Of a DNA stretch of 64,000 bases, positions 54,123-62,949 are shown piece after piece (within the stretch, counting starts at the first letter, position 1; each line of letters begins with the position of its first letter). The notes under the pieces were generated by a model. That model was not told the origin of the DNA and made no database searches. It worked only from the letters and a program-made list of their open reading frames with translations. The translations under genes were made by a program, and so were the position numbers. Location: assembly GCA_965206675.1 (NCBI GenBank), contig CBDBKL010000007.1, positions 62,001-126,000 on the forward strand, in the 5' to 3' direction. This DNA is from CBDBKL01 sp965206675. Lineage in GTDB: Bacteria > Bdellovibrionota > Bdellovibrionia > Bdellovibrionales > JAKFYE01.

Positions 54123-54585
54123 AATCAAAAAAGTATTTTATAATAATAGAAAAAAAGTTATTGAAGTCGAATCAGCTAAAGGTCGGTTTTGGTTGCCATA
54201 TTCTAAGTTGATGAATAAGCCGACAAAGACTAATCCCATTAAAGATTTATATATAGATAAAGAACTTGCAAACACTGCAATTACCTACGTTTTAAAAGAT
54301 GGAACTGAGGATTCACTGCCTTTTGATGCTTTTTTGGATTTCAATAAAGATCCAGACTATATACGAGAGATTGAACTTTATAATTTAACAGTAAAAACAA
54401 ATTCATTGTTGAAAAAATCTGGAATGAGTAAAAGAGAGATTTGTCGGCGAATGAATACTTCTATGAGTCAATTGTCTCGTCTTCTTGATGTAACAAATTA
54501 TTCGAAAACATTTGATCAACTTATTAAGTTAAATACAATCCTTGGTGTTGAAGTGAAGATTGAAGTTCTTGAGAAAGTGGTTTAG
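54106..54585 (+). CDS. DUF2442 domain protein with C-terminal helix-turn-helix
   Basis: About 159 residues from ATG 54106. The N-terminal part (about 1-85) reads as DUF2442, with VIEVESAKGRFWLPYSKL. The C-terminal 60 residues form an XRE-type helix-turn-helix, with SGMSKREICRRMNTSMSQLSRLLD as recognition region. This suits an autorepressing antitoxin-like partner of the DUF4160 protein. An operator is not evident by eye. A GC-richer segment bounded by inverted repeats lies 66 bp downstream. Confidence 0.8.
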   Translation: MMRSYKIKKVFYNNRKKVIEVESAKGRFWLPYSKLMNKPTKTNPIKDLYIDKELANTAITYVLKDGTEDSLPFDAFLDFNKDPDYIREIELYNLTVKTNSLLKKSGMSKREICRRMNTSMSQLSRLLDVTNYSKTFDQLIKLNTILGVEVKIEVLEKVV

Positions 54586-54651
54586 TTTTATAGACTACGA
54601 TTTGGCTTATTTTGATCTTGGAACAGAACTGTAAAATTGCATCTTTAGAGA

Positions 54652-54963
54652 TCCCTCCCTCGCTACCATTACACAACGCTCCTTTCCGGACACATAGGTT
54701 ACAGATTATTCCGAAGACATGGGTAACACTTTCGGTCCAAATAGGATTTGGCTCCTACGTGGTTTCGCATCCAGCTCAACCACTGCGTAGCCTCCCCTCA
54801 GTCGTTAAACAAAACCTCCTGTTTTGTTTCTCCGTGCTAAAAGCTAACGCTTTCATCACGGGTCACTTCTTTGCTTCAAATCCCTCTTCTACGAATTATA
54901 ATTAATTTGGAAGACTTATTTTTATTTAGCAAATTTTTTATAAAATGGTAGCGAGGGAGGGAT
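54652..54963. repeat. Hairpin-rich, GC-richer segment bounded by perfect 20-bp inverted repeats
   Basis: ATCCCTCCCTCGCTACCATT at 54652-54671 recurs as its exact reverse complement at 54944-54963; the second copy is the 3' end of the adjacent tRNA gene. The 272 bp between them are clearly richer in G and C than the neighbours. Hairpins include AAACAAAA/TTTTGTTT, CCAAAT/ATTTGG and CCGTG/CACGG enclosing AAAGC/GCTTT. A 97-codon ORF starts just before it at 54612, but its composition is not protein-like. It may be an insertion-element or integration remnant. Confidence 0.65.
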
Positions 54964-55022
54964 TTGAACCCCCGACACGCGGATTATGATTCCGCTGCTC
55001 TAACCAACTGAGCTACCCCGCC
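54946..55022 (-). tRNA. tRNA with anticodon CAT (tRNA-Met elongator, or tRNA-Ile2 if lysidine-modified)
   Basis: A complete 77-nt cloverleaf with encoded CCA: acceptor GGCGGGG, D-arm GCTC/GAGC, anticodon stem GCGGA/TCCGC with loop ATCATAA (anticodon CAT), and T-arm GGGGG-TTCAAAT-CCCTC. Pair 1-72 is a G-T wobble. The absence of initiator features and the GGC start fit elongator methionine; tRNA-Ile2 with the same anticodon cannot be excluded by eye. Confidence 0.92.
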
Positions 55023-55071
55023 TAAGTCTTTATTAAAAGACGTGATTTTTAGATTTTGTCAATGGGGAAAA

Positions 55072-56674
<1,603 letters not shown>

Positions 56675-56795
56675 GTTGTTGTGTGTGCTGGCTTAAGTCG
56701 TTATTTTTTACTAATCACCGAGCTTGACTGCTATTTGTGAGCCATAGACAAAGTCAGCGTATTCAATGAAAATATAAGGGCTGCTCCCTTATATT

Positions 56796-57299
56796 TTACC
56801 AGTAGAAATAGTATCTATAACCGTACCAATTGTACCTGTAGCGTGGATAAAACCAGCGTCCAGAATAACCCCACCAGCCACGGTATCTCCAGCTGCTTGA
56901 GTTCCAACCTCTCCAGCCATACCAGTAGTAGTAGTAAGAGTCGACTGAGGTGGTTTCATCCAGTTCTGATTTAAGTTTGGGGGATTGTACTAAATCACCG
57001 TTGGTTACTGAAGCTAGAGTTGATTTTTGAAATTCTACATCTGCCTGGTGTGTTTCTAAACGTTCGGCAATGTGTTGAGCTCGGAGAGCTTCTGGAATAT
57101 CTTCTATCCCTTCTCTATTTATGTTAAAAATTTGAATTCTATCTGTTCCTTCAGCTTCTTTAACCACAATCATATCTTGTGTCTGTGGAGCCGGAAAGGT
57201 TTGGTTTGTGATATGCTCAATAGGGGCATCTAACTCTGAAGTCACATTGGCAAACGCAGTTAATGCAAGGGTGAGAAAAATAAATTTTAGTGATTTCAT
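56796..57299 (-). CDS. Exported protein with a Tyr/Trp/Arg/Gly-rich C-terminal tail
   Basis: A 167-residue protein with a signal peptide (MKSLKFIFLTLALTAFANVTS). The first 120 residues are polar and unrecognised. The last 45 residues consist almost only of Tyr, Trp, Arg, Gly, Ser and Phe (for example YYYYWYGWRGW and YRYYFYW at the end). Such aromatic-basic tails occur in self-associating or surface-binding proteins; no known family is evident. A good Shine-Dalgarno (AAGGAGAAG) precedes the ATG. It is separated from the protease gene by about 120 bp that include the GA tract. Confidence 0.6.
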   Translation of the reverse strand: MKSLKFIFLTLALTAFANVTSELDAPIEHITNQTFPAPQTQDMIVVKEAEGTDRIQIFNINREGIEDIPEALRAQHIAERLETHQADVEFQKSTLASVTNGDLVQSPKLKSELDETTSVDSYYYYWYGWRGWNSSSWRYRGWWGYSGRWFYPRYRYNWYGYRYYFYW

Positions 57300-57514
57300 A
57301 TATCTTCTCCTTTTTTAAGGAAGAGCTTTCTTCCTTATCCTGGTGGGTACTGTTGCAAAGATTAATATATAACTCGTAAAATCTCATTATTAATGCTCCG
57401 CATTGAAATTCTTACAAGATCTTATTTCTAAAGCTGTAAATTTCACCTTATAGAAAAAAAGTCTACCTACGAAACTTCTCAAAGATGTATTCAATTTATG
57501 GTAGGTAGGAGTCC

Positions 57515-58021
57515 ATGACGAAATGGATTTTGATTATAATTATGCCTTTAACTTTAGAAGCAAATGGAGTTGTTCAGAATATCTATTGTCAGGAAAATGT
57601 ATCAGAACCGTCTGTATCAGTTGATGTTCAGCTCAGTGAACCCATTAATCCTATTTCTAGGGATGAGCGAATTCACCTTTCAGCTCGGATGACTCTTACT
57701 TTTTTGAAGGGTGTACTAGTTGGACAGGGTCTTGTGCGCACTTTTAATTTTGAAGATGATGTCTATGTTATTAAACGTGGTAAAAACTCTGATTATAAGA
57801 TTAAGATTGTTTGGGGAGCTATGGGACGAGCAGAAGTGAATCTTTTAGAAATTGTCCCGGTTGTAAATCGTTCTCGTTTTCTTAAAGTTGAAACTTATTC
57901 TGGAGAATATTTGGGTGGTATGGATATTGCCAACATCCAACAGAATAGTCTTATTGAAAGAATTGCTTTAAGTGTTCCTCTAGCTTGTACAACTGATGAT
58001 GGAAAGAACGAAGAAGAATAA
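57515..58021 (+). CDS. Exported protein of unknown function
   Basis: A 168-residue protein with a short signal peptide (MTKWILIIIMPLTLEANG). The mature part is beta-rich with two cysteines (YCQEN near the start and LACTTDD near the end) that could form a disulfide. GGTAGGAG stands before the ATG. No family was recognised. It ends in KNEEE and is followed by a bidirectional terminator shared with the convergent lipoprotein gene. Confidence 0.55.
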   Translation: MTKWILIIIMPLTLEANGVVQNIYCQENVSEPSVSVDVQLSEPINPISRDERIHLSARMTLTFLKGVLVGQGLVRTFNFEDDVYVIKRGKNSDYKIKIVWGAMGRAEVNLLEIVPVVNRSRFLKVETYSGEYLGGMDIANIQQNSLIERIALSVPLACTTDDGKNEEE

Positions 58022-58183
58022 AGTCTGTCAGTTCAGCTAAAATTAAGAGAATCATTTCTTGTCCTTTTTAAAATCTTATAAGTCCAAAAAATAGGATAGT
58101 AGGCTCGAGTAAAGTTAGCTTTCATTTTGGTTAATTGTAATGAAATCCTCATTGTTTCACGCAATGTGGATCAGGAGACAATA

Positions 58184-58212
58184 AAAAAGGCGACAGAAGT
58201 TGTCGCCTTTTT
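58184..58212. terminator. Bidirectional intrinsic terminator between convergent genes
   Basis: A perfect 12-bp stem, AAAAAGGCGACA with TGTCGCCTTTTT, around GAAGT. A-rich and T-rich arms on either side give a T-run in both directions. It lies between the convergent genes ending at 58021 and 58236. Confidence 0.9.
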
Positions 58213-58235
58213 AAATATTCAATTTTGAGTTCTTC

Positions 58236-59036
58236 TTAGAAAGTAATATTCCAAGTTTCGCCATTTAGCTTTTGTCGAACGACAATGACTCCTATGGCAT
58301 GTTTATCTTCTGTAGGATCTCTTCCGATTCCTCTACTATTTCTTTCAGAAATAAGGACGATATATGCACGGTCGTTACATTCTGCGAGGACTCCAGAATT
58401 AGATCCTTCATCAAGGCAGTAAACTCGGCCATCTCCAGGTCGCCCTTCAGGTAGATGTTGTACAACTCTGGTCTGGTCGAGTTTCCAGTAAGCGTAAGGC
58501 AAGTTAAGCATACTCGTATCAGCCTCTTCATTTAAAATACGAGCTGTATACTGTGAGTGAAACTTAATAGGTTTATCAACACCTTGTAGGGTTATAGAAC
58601 CGTTTACAGATTCATGTCTTCCCCATGTAACGCGCATTTTAGTTTTTAAATCTACACTTTCAACACTAGCCTGAGCTGCCACGGAGTTAGCTAGCATTTG
58701 GTTAAAGTTAGAATTGGGAAAGAGTTCTAAAATAGCTTTTTCCTGTATACTACTAATGAAGCTAGGGTTGTTTACCGCTTTGGCAGGTACTTCCTCGCCT
58801 CTTTCAGTTGTGGAAACTACAGGTGCTGTATCTCCTTCTGTTGCGACTTCAGTGTCTGATTTAGTAGAAGAAGATGTGCCGCTTTCTTCTGTTCCTTCAC
58901 TTACATTCTCTGTGCTTACTAGATCACCTGTTGATGCTAAAGGTGAATTCCCACCTCTTTCTCTTGTTGAGCTGGCACCACAAGATACAAGAAAAGCGAG
59001 TGAGCTTATTAGTAGCGATATGGCTAAAAATCTCAT
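58236..59036 (-). CDS. Lipoprotein with a Ser/Thr/Glu-rich linker, unknown function
   Basis: A 266-residue protein with a lipobox (FLVSC, Cys19). Residues about 25-95 are a low-complexity Ser/Thr/Glu/Val linker, as found in proteins that span the periplasm or cell wall. The C-terminal 170 residues contain two cysteines (YCLDEGSNSGVLAEC) that probably form a disulfide loop. No family was recognised. It is divergent from oxyR across a 170-bp gap that contains an OxyR-type site. Confidence 0.6.
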   Translation of the reverse strand: MRFLAISLLISSLAFLVSCGASSTRERGGNSPLASTGDLVSTENVSEGTEESGTSSSTKSDTEVATEGDTAPVVSTTERGEEVPAKAVNNPSFISSIQEKAILELFPNSNFNQMLANSVAAQASVESVDLKTKMRVTWGRHESVNGSITLQGVDKPIKFHSQYTARILNEEADTSMLNLPYAYWKLDQTRVVQHLPEGRPGDGRVYCLDEGSNSGVLAECNDRAYIVLISERNSRGIGRDPTEDKHAIGVIVVRQKLNGETWNITF

Positions 59037-59163
59037 GATAAGATCTCCTTGTTTGTGTTACGTTAAGTGCCCTATAAATGAGGAACAACAAAACTTTTAA
59101 CCAAGGACCTTATCTGAAAGTCCTGTATTTTCCAACTGAAAATTGATTTTTTGTATAATTTTT

Positions 59164-59178
59164 ATAGTTGATATCTAT
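59164..59178. promoter_or_regulatory. OxyR-type binding half-site upstream of oxyR
   Basis: ATAGTTGATATCTAT fits the OxyR half-operator ATAG-NTNNNAN-CTAT at every fixed position. A second, degenerate half follows after a 7-bp spacer (TTAA and TATA in place of ATAG and CTAT). It ends 28 bp before the oxyR start and lies in the divergent gap with the lipoprotein at 58236. Confidence 0.6.
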
Positions 59179-59206
59179 AGTTTTTTTAAATATATTTATA
59201 ATAACT

Positions 59207-60154
59207 ATGAATTTGACGTTAACACAGCTTAAATACTGTATAGAGGTGTATAGGCAAAAGAGCTTTGGTGAGGCGGCTCGTTTTTGTTGTGTCACTCAAC
59301 CGACTTTAAGCCTTCAAATTCAGAAAATGGAATCGGCTATAGGGATCAAAATTTTTGATCGGTCCAAAAAGCCTGTTGAACCCACATATTTAGGCCTGAA
59401 AGTGATTGAAAGAGCACGAAGAGTTTTGGATGAAGTTTCTCAAATTAATAGCATGCTTCAAAAGGAAAAGGGCGACATCGTAGGAGAATTTGAATGGGGA
59501 GTATTGCCGACATTAGCTCCCTACATAGTGCCATTTTTTTTGGAGGAATTTGCGCTTCGTTATCCCAAAGTGGATTTAATTGTTCATGAATTACAAATAG
59601 ATGAAATTCTAGAAAAACTTAGAAAAGGGTATTTAGATGCTGGTTTGGTAGTGACTCCATTACAGCAAGAGGGGATTTTTAAAAGAAAGCTGTTTTGTGA
59701 GGAATTGTTTGTTTATGTTCATCCAGATCACAAACTATCTCAAAAAAAATCTATTCATCAAAAAGACTTAAACGCTGATGAGGTGTCGCTTCTTTCAGAT
59801 AAGCACTGTTTTCATTCTCAGGTTATTGAAGTCTGTCAGGGACAGACTGAGGGGGAGCGTAAGAGTTTTATTTTTGAACCTGAAAATTTGGAAACTTTAA
59901 TGCAGTTGGTAGACCAAACATCAGGATATGCTCTTATTCCTGAGTTAGCTGCTCAAAGTATCATATCAAAAGAAAAAAAAGATTGCATAAAACCTATCAC
60001 TAGTTCCAAACCTTTGGTAAGGCAGGTGAGTCTTATTTATTCTCGAAGTGTTTTAAAACTAGATATTATAGAGTGTATTGAAAAAGAAATTCTCTCACAT
60101 ATTCCTTTATCTATTAAAGGGGAGGAAGACGCCAAGGTCGTTCCCATGAGGTAG
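59207..60154 (+). CDS. oxyR: OxyR, hydrogen peroxide-sensing LysR-type regulator
   Basis: A 315-residue transcription factor from ATG 59207, the canonical MNLTLTQLKYC start; a TTG at 59168 is unlikely. The N-terminal winged helix contains FGEAARFCCVTQPTLSLQIQKME. In the sensor domain C201 and C210 (KHCFHSQVIEVC) are nine residues apart, as the redox pair C199/C208 of E. coli OxyR, embedded in the same kind of motif. It would activate peroxide defence genes. An operator-like half-site precedes it, which suggests autoregulation. It is convergent with the MscS gene (3 bp apart). Confidence 0.92.
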   Translation: MNLTLTQLKYCIEVYRQKSFGEAARFCCVTQPTLSLQIQKMESAIGIKIFDRSKKPVEPTYLGLKVIERARRVLDEVSQINSMLQKEKGDIVGEFEWGVLPTLAPYIVPFFLEEFALRYPKVDLIVHELQIDEILEKLRKGYLDAGLVVTPLQQEGIFKRKLFCEELFVYVHPDHKLSQKKSIHQKDLNADEVSLLSDKHCFHSQVIEVCQGQTEGERKSFIFEPENLETLMQLVDQTSGYALIPELAAQSIISKEKKDCIKPITSSKPLVRQVSLIYSRSVLKLDIIECIEKEILSHIPLSIKGEEDAKVVPMR

Positions 60155-60157
60155 TGT

Positions 60158-61786
60158 CTATAGAGGAGGGTTTGTCTGCTGTTTTTCAAGGTAAATACTT
60201 CGAGATGGGAAGGCAAAAGATACGCCTAAATTCTCTGCTAATTTCAAAATTTCAATGTTTATATTTTTTTTCTGTATAAGTTCTTCTCCCCAATCAGGAA
60301 CTTTTAAAAAATAATAAACCAATATATTTAAACTAGAGTCTCCATAATCTGTAAAACTCACATGAAATCCCTCTTTACGAGAAAATTTGTTGTCTAGAAT
60401 GATCTTTTTCACCCCTTCAAGAAAGGCTTCGATTTTTTTAGGTGAAGTGTCATAAGTTAGGCCAAGAATCATACGTGCTCTACGAAAAGACCTTTGTCCC
60501 ATATTGTCAACATTGGCATTGACCATTTGAGCGTTTGGAACACTCACTAAAGAATTATAAAATGTGCGTACACGTGTTGAACGGAAACCGATGTCTTCCA
60601 CAGTTCCTTCAACAGAGTCAATAATAACCCAATCACCAATTTGAAAAGGACGATCAAATAAAATCATGAGTGAACCAAAAAAGTTAGCGGCTGTATCTTT
60701 AGCGGCTAAAGCAAAAGCTAAGCCCCCTAAGCCTAGACCTGCCATTAAAGAGACAACGTTAACCCCCATGTTTTGTAAGATCACAAGACCACCAACGATA
60801 ATAGTGGCAAGTTTAAGAGTTTTAATAGCTAAAGGGACAAGCTCGTCATCTAATGTTGTCTCTGTTTTTTGTGTCTGTTTTTTTAAAAAATCTCCTAAAA
60901 CATCAGAGGCGGAATAGAGGGCCCAAATGGCAGAAATACCAAACAAAATTTGCACGACTCCATTGAGAAGCTGCCCTGTTATATCCTCTAAATTTAAAAA
61001 AACAATAGAGAAGGTCCAAAAAGAAGAGGCAATAAGTAACCCAAAAGGGCTCTCTAAGGATTTGATAAACTCACGAATCCAGTAACTGTCTTTTTTATTC
61101 CAAAAGTGTTTTATATGGACAAAAAGAAATTCACTGATTTTTTTTATTAAAAGCCCTAAAAGAAAAGAAAGAAAAATACCTAACCACTGCCAGTTTTGAA
61201 GATGTAGTGTTTTTCCTTCAATCCATCGGGGAAAGAGTCTATTCACAAGAGGTTCTACATATCGAGCACCTTGCCCAGAACCTTGCAAGTAGGGAAGGCT
61301 TTTAACACGTTCATAGAACATTTTTGCTCGTGACCAAGAACTATAAATGATAAGCCATTCGCCCTTACGTTCTCCATCTGATACGGGAAGTAATGTAATT
61401 TCTGTATCTTTTAAACGCCAACGCTGGAGTTGGGAGTTATCGGGAATTTTTTCATAATCAATGACAATAACACGATCAATGACTTCCTTTAAAAAAATAG
61501 CAGCTTGTTCTTTGTCCTTTAGAGATACAGGTTGGGGAGCTTCAGAAAAGGTGCGGATAGCGTCATTGATTCGTAATTTTGTATCTCTTTGATCGTTTAG
61601 CATGCCTTCTCTGTAGTCATTCATTGCTTCAATAAATGTTTTCATTGTGTCTCGAGGGTGGTCTGTCTTTATAGGGTAAAGGCCAGAGTTGGCTTCAGCC
61701 GTAGGAGATAAGAAAAGAATAAATAGAGATAAAATGACATGAAACATATGGTATTTTCTCTTATATTTTTGCCTGAAGGTCAACAC
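60158..61786 (-). CDS. MscS-family mechanosensitive channel with an extended N-terminus
   Basis: A 542-residue protein. A signal peptide or first helix is followed by a periplasmic domain of about 150 residues, then roughly five membrane helices. The pore helix segment contains GLGLGGLAFALAAKDTAANFFGSL, and the MscS beta domain FQIGDWVIIDSVEGTVEDIGFRSTRVRT follows. The length is twice that of E. coli MscS, closer to YbdG/YnaI-type proteins. It releases solutes during hypo-osmotic shock or acts as a small-conductance channel. It is a single gene. Confidence 0.9.
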   Translation of the reverse strand: MLTFRQKYKRKYHMFHVILSLFILFLSPTAEANSGLYPIKTDHPRDTMKTFIEAMNDYREGMLNDQRDTKLRINDAIRTFSEAPQPVSLKDKEQAAIFLKEVIDRVIVIDYEKIPDNSQLQRWRLKDTEITLLPVSDGERKGEWLIIYSSWSRAKMFYERVKSLPYLQGSGQGARYVEPLVNRLFPRWIEGKTLHLQNWQWLGIFLSFLLGLLIKKISEFLFVHIKHFWNKKDSYWIREFIKSLESPFGLLIASSFWTFSIVFLNLEDITGQLLNGVVQILFGISAIWALYSASDVLGDFLKKQTQKTETTLDDELVPLAIKTLKLATIIVGGLVILQNMGVNVVSLMAGLGLGGLAFALAAKDTAANFFGSLMILFDRPFQIGDWVIIDSVEGTVEDIGFRSTRVRTFYNSLVSVPNAQMVNANVDNMGQRSFRRARMILGLTYDTSPKKIEAFLEGVKKIILDNKFSRKEGFHVSFTDYGDSSLNILVYYFLKVPDWGEELIQKKNINIEILKLAENLGVSFAFPSRSIYLEKQQTNPPL

Positions 61787-62025
61787 CGAGTGTTTTTTTA
61801 AGGGTGCTGTAACATGTGGTTTAGAAGATCAGGAAAGCAAGTAAACTGTTTTACTGCCCTGAAGGTAAAAGCCAGTTTAAAATCCATGGCGGCATCATCT
61901 GATTTGCTTTTAAAGCACCCAATTGCTTTGAAGAGATTAGTAGCGTCAAAATGGATTTCTTAATAGACAGATTATGGAAATAACTTAAGATCACGTGAAA
62001 AAGATTTTTAAAAAGAAGGATAAAA

Positions 62026-62583
62026 GTGATTCTTACTGATTCAGAGATTCTGGAAGAAATAAAACATGGACGTATTGTGGTGGAGCCTTTTCGTAAGGCG
62101 TGTTTGGGGACAAATAGCTATGATGTTCATTTAGGGGACATACTGGCAACTTACAATGATAAAGGGCTAGATGCAAAAAAGCATAATCAGATTAGTTGTT
62201 TTGAAATTCCAGAAGATGGTTATGTTTTGCAGCCATCAGAATTTTATTTAGGAGTTACAGAGGAATATACGGAAACACATAATCATGTTCCTTTTTTAGA
62301 GGGCAAATCGAGTATAGGACGTCTTGGGATTGATATTCATGCAACCGCAGGAAAAGGGGATATTGGTTTTTCCAATCATTGGACCCTTGAGATTTCTGTT
62401 AAAAAACCTGTAAAGGTTTATAAAAGAATGCCCATAGGGCAGTTAATCTATTTTAAAGTAGAAGGAAAGGTTTTGACTCCCTACAATCAAAAAGACACGG
62501 CTAAGTATATAAAACGTTTGAATATTCCAATGGAAAGTCAGATGTGGAAGAATTTTTCTTCTTCTGAAATCAAGAGAAAATAA
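62026..62583 (+). CDS. dcd: dCTP deaminase
   Basis: A 185-residue enzyme that converts dCTP to dUTP for thymidylate synthesis. It starts with GTG at 62026 behind AAGAAGGA. The conserved FLEGKSSIGRLGIDIHATAGKGDIGFSNHWTLE block includes the nucleotide-binding Ser/Arg and the catalytic Glu. It could also be the bifunctional dCTP deaminase/dUTPase form; sequence alone does not decide. rpmG follows 59 bp later on the same strand. Confidence 0.94.
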   Translation: MILTDSEILEEIKHGRIVVEPFRKACLGTNSYDVHLGDILATYNDKGLDAKKHNQISCFEIPEDGYVLQPSEFYLGVTEEYTETHNHVPFLEGKSSIGRLGIDIHATAGKGDIGFSNHWTLEISVKKPVKVYKRMPIGQLIYFKVEGKVLTPYNQKDTAKYIKRLNIPMESQMWKNFSSSEIKRK

Positions 62584-62642
62584 GGCTTTGACTTTTTCTC
62601 AAAAATCTTTGATATCTCTAAATCAGTTCAAGGATGTGAGAG

Positions 62643-62822
62643 ATGGCTAAATCAAAGAAAAAAAGAATTGTGACGTTGGAATGTACAGAAGCCCGAAAAG
62701 AAGGCAAAACGCCATCTCGTTATACAACCACAAAGAATATTCAGAAACATCCAGAACGTCTTGAAAAAAAGAAGTATAATAATTTTTTGAGGCGGCATAC
62801 ACTTCATCGCGAAATCAAGTAA
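62643..62822 (+). CDS. rpmG: Ribosomal protein L33 (bL33), zinc-free variant
   Basis: A 59-residue protein I translated directly: MAKSKKKRIVTLECTEARK followed by TPSRYTTTKNIQKHPERLE and ending HTLHREIK. It matches bL33 along its length. Only one cysteine remains of the four that bind zinc in the other form, so this is a C-minus paralogue. A GAGAG stands before the ATG. A family A repeat begins four bases after the stop codon. Confidence 0.93.
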   Translation: MAKSKKKRIVTLECTEARKEGKTPSRYTTTKNIQKHPERLEKKKYNNFLRRHTLHREIK

Positions 62823-62826
62823 GCGA

Positions 62827-62945
62827 GGACTGTTGAGAAAGTACCATCTACTTCGTTGCAATCACCCAAACCTTCACTCCAGCGTAGGAAAACTCCGCCT
62901 CCGTTCGGTTTGTGCGCCTTGTAGATGAGACCTTTTCGGCAGTCC
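62827..62945. repeat. Family A palindromic repeat between convergent rpmG and clpB
   Basis: A 119-bp copy starting GGACTGTTGAGAAAGTACC and ending CCTTTTCGGCAGTCC, with the apical stem shortened. It is four bases after the rpmG stop and four bases before the clpB stop, filling the convergent gap entirely. The arms pair with a few mismatches. Confidence 0.88.
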
Positions 62946-62949
62946 TTGA

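Noticed and set aside
54780..54860. Possible integron attC-like site (GTTAAAC with hairpins)
   Set aside because: Only one core-site-like heptamer fits; the matching opposite core and spacing are lacking.
54612..54905. 97-codon ORF covering the GC-richer hairpin segment
   Set aside because: The composition follows nested hairpins rather than coding periodicity; there is no ribosome-binding site and no domain.
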